From NCBI GenBank assembly GCA_021737115.1, contig JAIPER010000175.1, positions 1 to 7,523 on the forward strand: 7,523 nt of DNA, read 5' to 3'. Origin of the DNA: Desulfohalobiaceae bacterium (GTDB lineage Bacteria; Desulfobacterota; Desulfovibrionia; Desulfovibrionales; Desulfothermaceae). Position 1 is the stretch's first letter. Each line of letters begins with the position of its first letter. This document shows, in pieces, positions 5,485 through 7,523 of this stretch. The notes under the pieces were generated by a model. That model saw only the letters and a list, made by a program, of their open reading frames with translations. It ran no database searches and was not told the DNA's origin. The position numbers and the translations under genes are program-made.

Positions 5485-6609
5485 TTAATGAAAAACTTTA
5501 TCAAAAATATTTTTTTTGAATGCACTTAATCTATCCATGGTCGAATGTCCGTCTTCCCCGAGCAGATAGCCAAAGGGCTGCAGAGCCGGCACATGATCGC
5601 AAATGACCTTGGCCATCCCTACCACCGGCAGGGCGATGATCACTCCGGCCACGCCCCAGACCGCCCCGCCCAAAACGATGGCTATGATGGTGATGACCGC
5701 GTTCAGCTCCACCTGTTGCCCCACGACATAGGGTTCGAGGACATAGCTTTCGATGAGCTGGGCCGCTCCGAAGATGACGAGGATCTCAATGAGCTGTCCG
5801 GCCCCGAGCCCGGTCAGCAGTCCCACCCCCAGGGCGAGAAAGAGGCCGATGATGTTTCCGAGATAGGGGATCAAGGACAGGGCGGCCACCAGGCCGGCCA
5901 GGAAAAGAGTATGCTTGAGGCCGGATGCGAAAAAACCGATGTAGTAGATCAGGGCCAGAAAGAGAATGAGAATGATCCGCCCCAGAAGGTAATGTTGGGC
6001 GATTCTACCGGCGCCGTGAATGATTTCCCGGGCCTCGGACCGCTTGTCCTCCGCAATGAGCATGAGAAAGAAGCGCGAGAATCTTTCCCTGTAGAGCATG
6101 AAGAAGAAGGTGTAGACAAGGACCAGCAGGGTGGCCATCAGGAAATCTCTAACATTGGAGATCAGGCTGAGGGCATTGCTGCCGATGTTGACCATTCTGT
6201 CCTTTATGATGGACAGGAGCTGCTGTTTCTGCTGCCAGGGAGAAACCCCTGTTTTTTCGGAGATGTAAGCGTTCAGGCGATCGAGCCTGGGCTGCAGGTT
6301 GTCCAGCATTTCCGGTATGTCCTGGGCAAATTTCTGGATTTCCTTGACGAGGAGGAAGTTGAAGCCGATGGCCAAGGCCAGGAGGAAGGTGATGGACACG
6401 AACGAGGCCACCGTTCTCCCCAGCATCCACCGTTCCAGGATATTGGAAAAGGGGAGCATCAACATGGCCAGCAGGCCGGCGATGGCCAGGGGCATCAGGA
6501 ATCCCTTGGCCTGGATCAGGCCTGCAACCGAAAAATAGACCCCCAGGATGATGAGGACCGCATTCAGAATCATGTTCTGTACAACTTGAGCATTCTCTGG
6601 CCGCCTCAA
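5485..6609 (-). CDS. AI-2E family transporter (PerM/YdiK-type permease)
   Basis: An inner-membrane protein of 374 residues in the family once named UPF0118, usually about 350 residues. Substrates of individual members vary or are unknown: autoinducer-2 export and Na+/H+ antiport have been proposed for some. Hydrophobic segments lie at about 14-31, 36-53, 65-88, 156-173, 208-229, 234-264, 272-288 and 302-334. A polar amphipathic stretch (90-150) separates the third and fourth. Family motifs include SLIPYLGNIIG (245-255), LEPYVVG (291-297) and GAVWGVAGVIIALPV (315-329). The TTG start at 6609 overlaps the stop of the CopB-like gene (TTGA). ATG at 6573 (residue 13) is an alternative but has no obvious ribosome binding site. 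The genes are co-transcribed by arrangement. A functional link to copper is not evident. Confidence 0.88.
   Translation of the reverse strand: MRRPENAQVVQNMILNAVLIILGVYFSVAGLIQAKGFLMPLAIAGLLAMLMLPFSNILERWMLGRTVASFVSITFLLALAIGFNFLLVKEIQKFAQDIPEMLDNLQPRLDRLNAYISEKTGVSPWQQKQQLLSIIKDRMVNIGSNALSLISNVRDFLMATLLVLVYTFFFMLYRERFSRFFLMLIAEDKRSEAREIIHGAGRIAQHYLLGRIILILFLALIYYIGFFASGLKHTLFLAGLVAALSLIPYLGNIIGLFLALGVGLLTGLGAGQLIEILVIFGAAQLIESYVLEPYVVGQQVELNAVITIIAIVLGGAVWGVAGVIIALPVVGMAKVICDHVPALQPFGYLLGEDGHSTMDRLSAFKKNIFDKVFH
6606..6609 (-). promoter_or_regulatory. Stop/start overlap (TTGA) between CopB-like and permease genes
   Basis: On the - strand the TGA of the CopB-like gene (6608-6606) shares two bases with the TTG of the permease gene (6609-6607). 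A GGTGAG sequence about nine bases before the TTG can serve as the ribosome binding site. This arrangement implies translational coupling and one transcript. Confidence 0.55.
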
Positions 6610-7487
6610 AACCAGAATCTCACCCCACTCACAAAGGAGACCAAACCGGTCTCCTCGCCTTCGGCCTCGGCCAGGTTGGCGGTTTCACCTAATTTTCTGG
6701 CCCAGGAGAGACCGATATAGGGTGCGAACTCTCTGCGGATCTCGTAGCGCAGCCGGATTCCGAGCTCCACGTCGGTCAGTCCCTGGCCAATGCCCAGTTC
6801 TTCGACTTCCTGCACTGCAAGGCCTGCTTCCAGGCGGGGCTGCAGGATTAGCCTCTGGCTGAGGAGAATATCGTACTCCACTTCCAGATTGGCCGAGACA
6901 TCACCATCTTCGCTGAGGTAGGCCGTGGCCTCGGTTTCGAACCAGTAGGGGGCCAGCCCCTGCACACCCAGAGCGGCAAAGGTCCGGGTGGGATGCGGTT
7001 CGAAATCGTGCCTGATGCCGGCCCGCAGGTCCCAGAAGCTGGCAATGGTCCGTCCATACAGGAGCTCAACTTCGGCCTCTTCGAACTTACCCTGGTGAAT
7101 GAGCCGGGTCCCTTCGCTTTCCAGGTAGAGCTTGTTGTAATCCGAACCGATCCAGGCTTCCACGTCCCAGAGCAAAACGTCCTGGCCTTCCCTGGTCTGG
7201 TATTCCAGGCGGTCCCCCTTGAAGACGGTAAAGAGTTCATTGTCGTGGACGAATTGAGCGCCGAAATTTTCCTGGGCTCCCTTTTGGGCATCTTGGGCAT
7301 ACTTCCTGATACCCTCGACCACTTCCGCTGGTGGGGGAGGTTCCTGGTAATCTGCGGGGAATCCGCGCTCCTTGGCATCGACAAATCCCTCTTCAGCGGC
7401 CAGGCTGATCTGCGGCATCACGGTGAAGACAAGAAGCCCCACTAGAATCGTATACATGCACAAGTTCCGATTCACTGATATCCTCAT
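6606..7487 (-). CDS. copB: CopB-family outer-membrane protein, lacking the Met/His-rich segment
   Basis: A predicted outer-membrane beta-barrel of 293 residues similar to copper resistance protein B. Residues 1-30 are a signal peptide (basic start, hydrophobic YTILVGLLVFTVM, cleavage after SLA). About 31-80 form a short Pro- and charge-rich linker. The CopB barrel runs from about 81 to 293, with DNELFTVFKGDRLEYQ, DVLLWDVEAWIGSDYNKLYL, LLYGRTIASFWDLRAGIRHD, AALGVQGLAPYWFETEATAY, LILQPRLEAGLAV and RREFAPYIGLSWARKLGET. It ends in the aromatic FWF typical of barrels. Known CopB proteins carry Met/His-rich copper-binding repeats before the barrel. Here the mature part has no Met or Cys and only four His, so direct copper binding is doubtful. 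The ATG at 7487 follows AAAAAGG (7502-7496) by eight bases. It is the first complete gene of an operon that probably begins beyond the right edge. Confidence 0.83.
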   Translation of the reverse strand: MRISVNRNLCMYTILVGLLVFTVMPQISLAAEEGFVDAKERGFPADYQEPPPPAEVVEGIRKYAQDAQKGAQENFGAQFVHDNELFTVFKGDRLEYQTREGQDVLLWDVEAWIGSDYNKLYLESEGTRLIHQGKFEEAEVELLYGRTIASFWDLRAGIRHDFEPHPTRTFAALGVQGLAPYWFETEATAYLSEDGDVSANLEVEYDILLSQRLILQPRLEAGLAVQEVEELGIGQGLTDVELGIRLRYEIRREFAPYIGLSWARKLGETANLAEAEGEETGLVSFVSGVRFWF

Positions 7488-7495
7488 GCTCTATG

Positions 7496-7502
7496 CCTTT
7501 TT
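7496..7502 (-). promoter_or_regulatory. Ribosome binding site of the CopB-like gene
   Basis: AAAAAGG on the - strand ends eight bases before the ATG at 7487. It is a modest match but well spaced, and it supports ATG 7487 over the internal ATG eleven codons in. Confidence 0.5.
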
Positions 7503-7523
7503 ATGGTTCCAGGTTCAGGGCCT

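Noticed and set aside
5439..5517. Intrinsic terminators between the convergent PRC-barrel and permease genes
   Set aside because: T-runs exist on both strands (A7 at 5439-5445 and T8 at 5510-5517), but no stem of adequate length and GC content precedes either one.
5545..6720. 391-codon open frame on the + strand
   Set aside because: It lies antisense to the permease gene. Its Asp/Glu/Gly/His/Gln-rich composition is what the complement of hydrophobic membrane codons gives, and there is no recognisable motif.

Overview
The window comes from a Gram-negative bacterium. It encodes an outer-membrane CopB-type beta-barrel, an AsmA-family envelope protein and a signal-peptide PRC-barrel protein. Coding parts are GC-rich with short gaps. 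Together with the metallo-beta-lactamase/rhodanese protein carrying an HRNEDY motif and a DsrE-type relic, this best fits a sulfur-metabolising deltaproteobacterium (Desulfobacterota or a relative). That placement is an inference from protein style, not a database match.

Layout. (1) At the left edge, on the + strand, is a 5'-truncated gene for a metallo-beta-lactamase-fold protein with two rhodanese domains, a persulfide or sulfane-sulfur type enzyme. (2) Abutting its stop codon is the C-terminal end of a DsrE/F-like protein with no proper start, apparently a decayed gene. (3) A long AsmA-family gene follows on the + strand. It is split into two overlapping frames by a -1 shift near 2665-2700, and a slippery-type heptamer lies exactly in phase there. 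(4) A gap of about 770 bp, 4009-4775, has no convincing long gene. It holds a good sigma-70-like promoter, a 42-codon ORF, a terminator-like hairpin and a cluster of direct and inverted repeats of dispersed-repeat type. (5) A well-expressed-looking PRC-barrel envelope protein follows on the + strand, with a clear ribosome binding site. (6) Convergent to it, on the - strand, are a CopB-like outer-membrane protein and an AI-2E/PerM-family permease. Their stop and start codons overlap, as in an operon that enters from beyond the right edge.

The genes appear to form three units: a sulfur-handling gene with the damaged DsrE and AsmA genes downstream; a stand-alone PRC-barrel gene; and a - strand copper/envelope operon. 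No tRNA, rRNA, CRISPR array, transposase or complete insertion sequence was seen. The points most worth a second look are the AsmA frameshift, the DsrE relic, the CopB homologue with no methionine in its mature part, the non-canonical metal-binding motif of the lactamase-fold domain, and the possible small transcript in the large gap.
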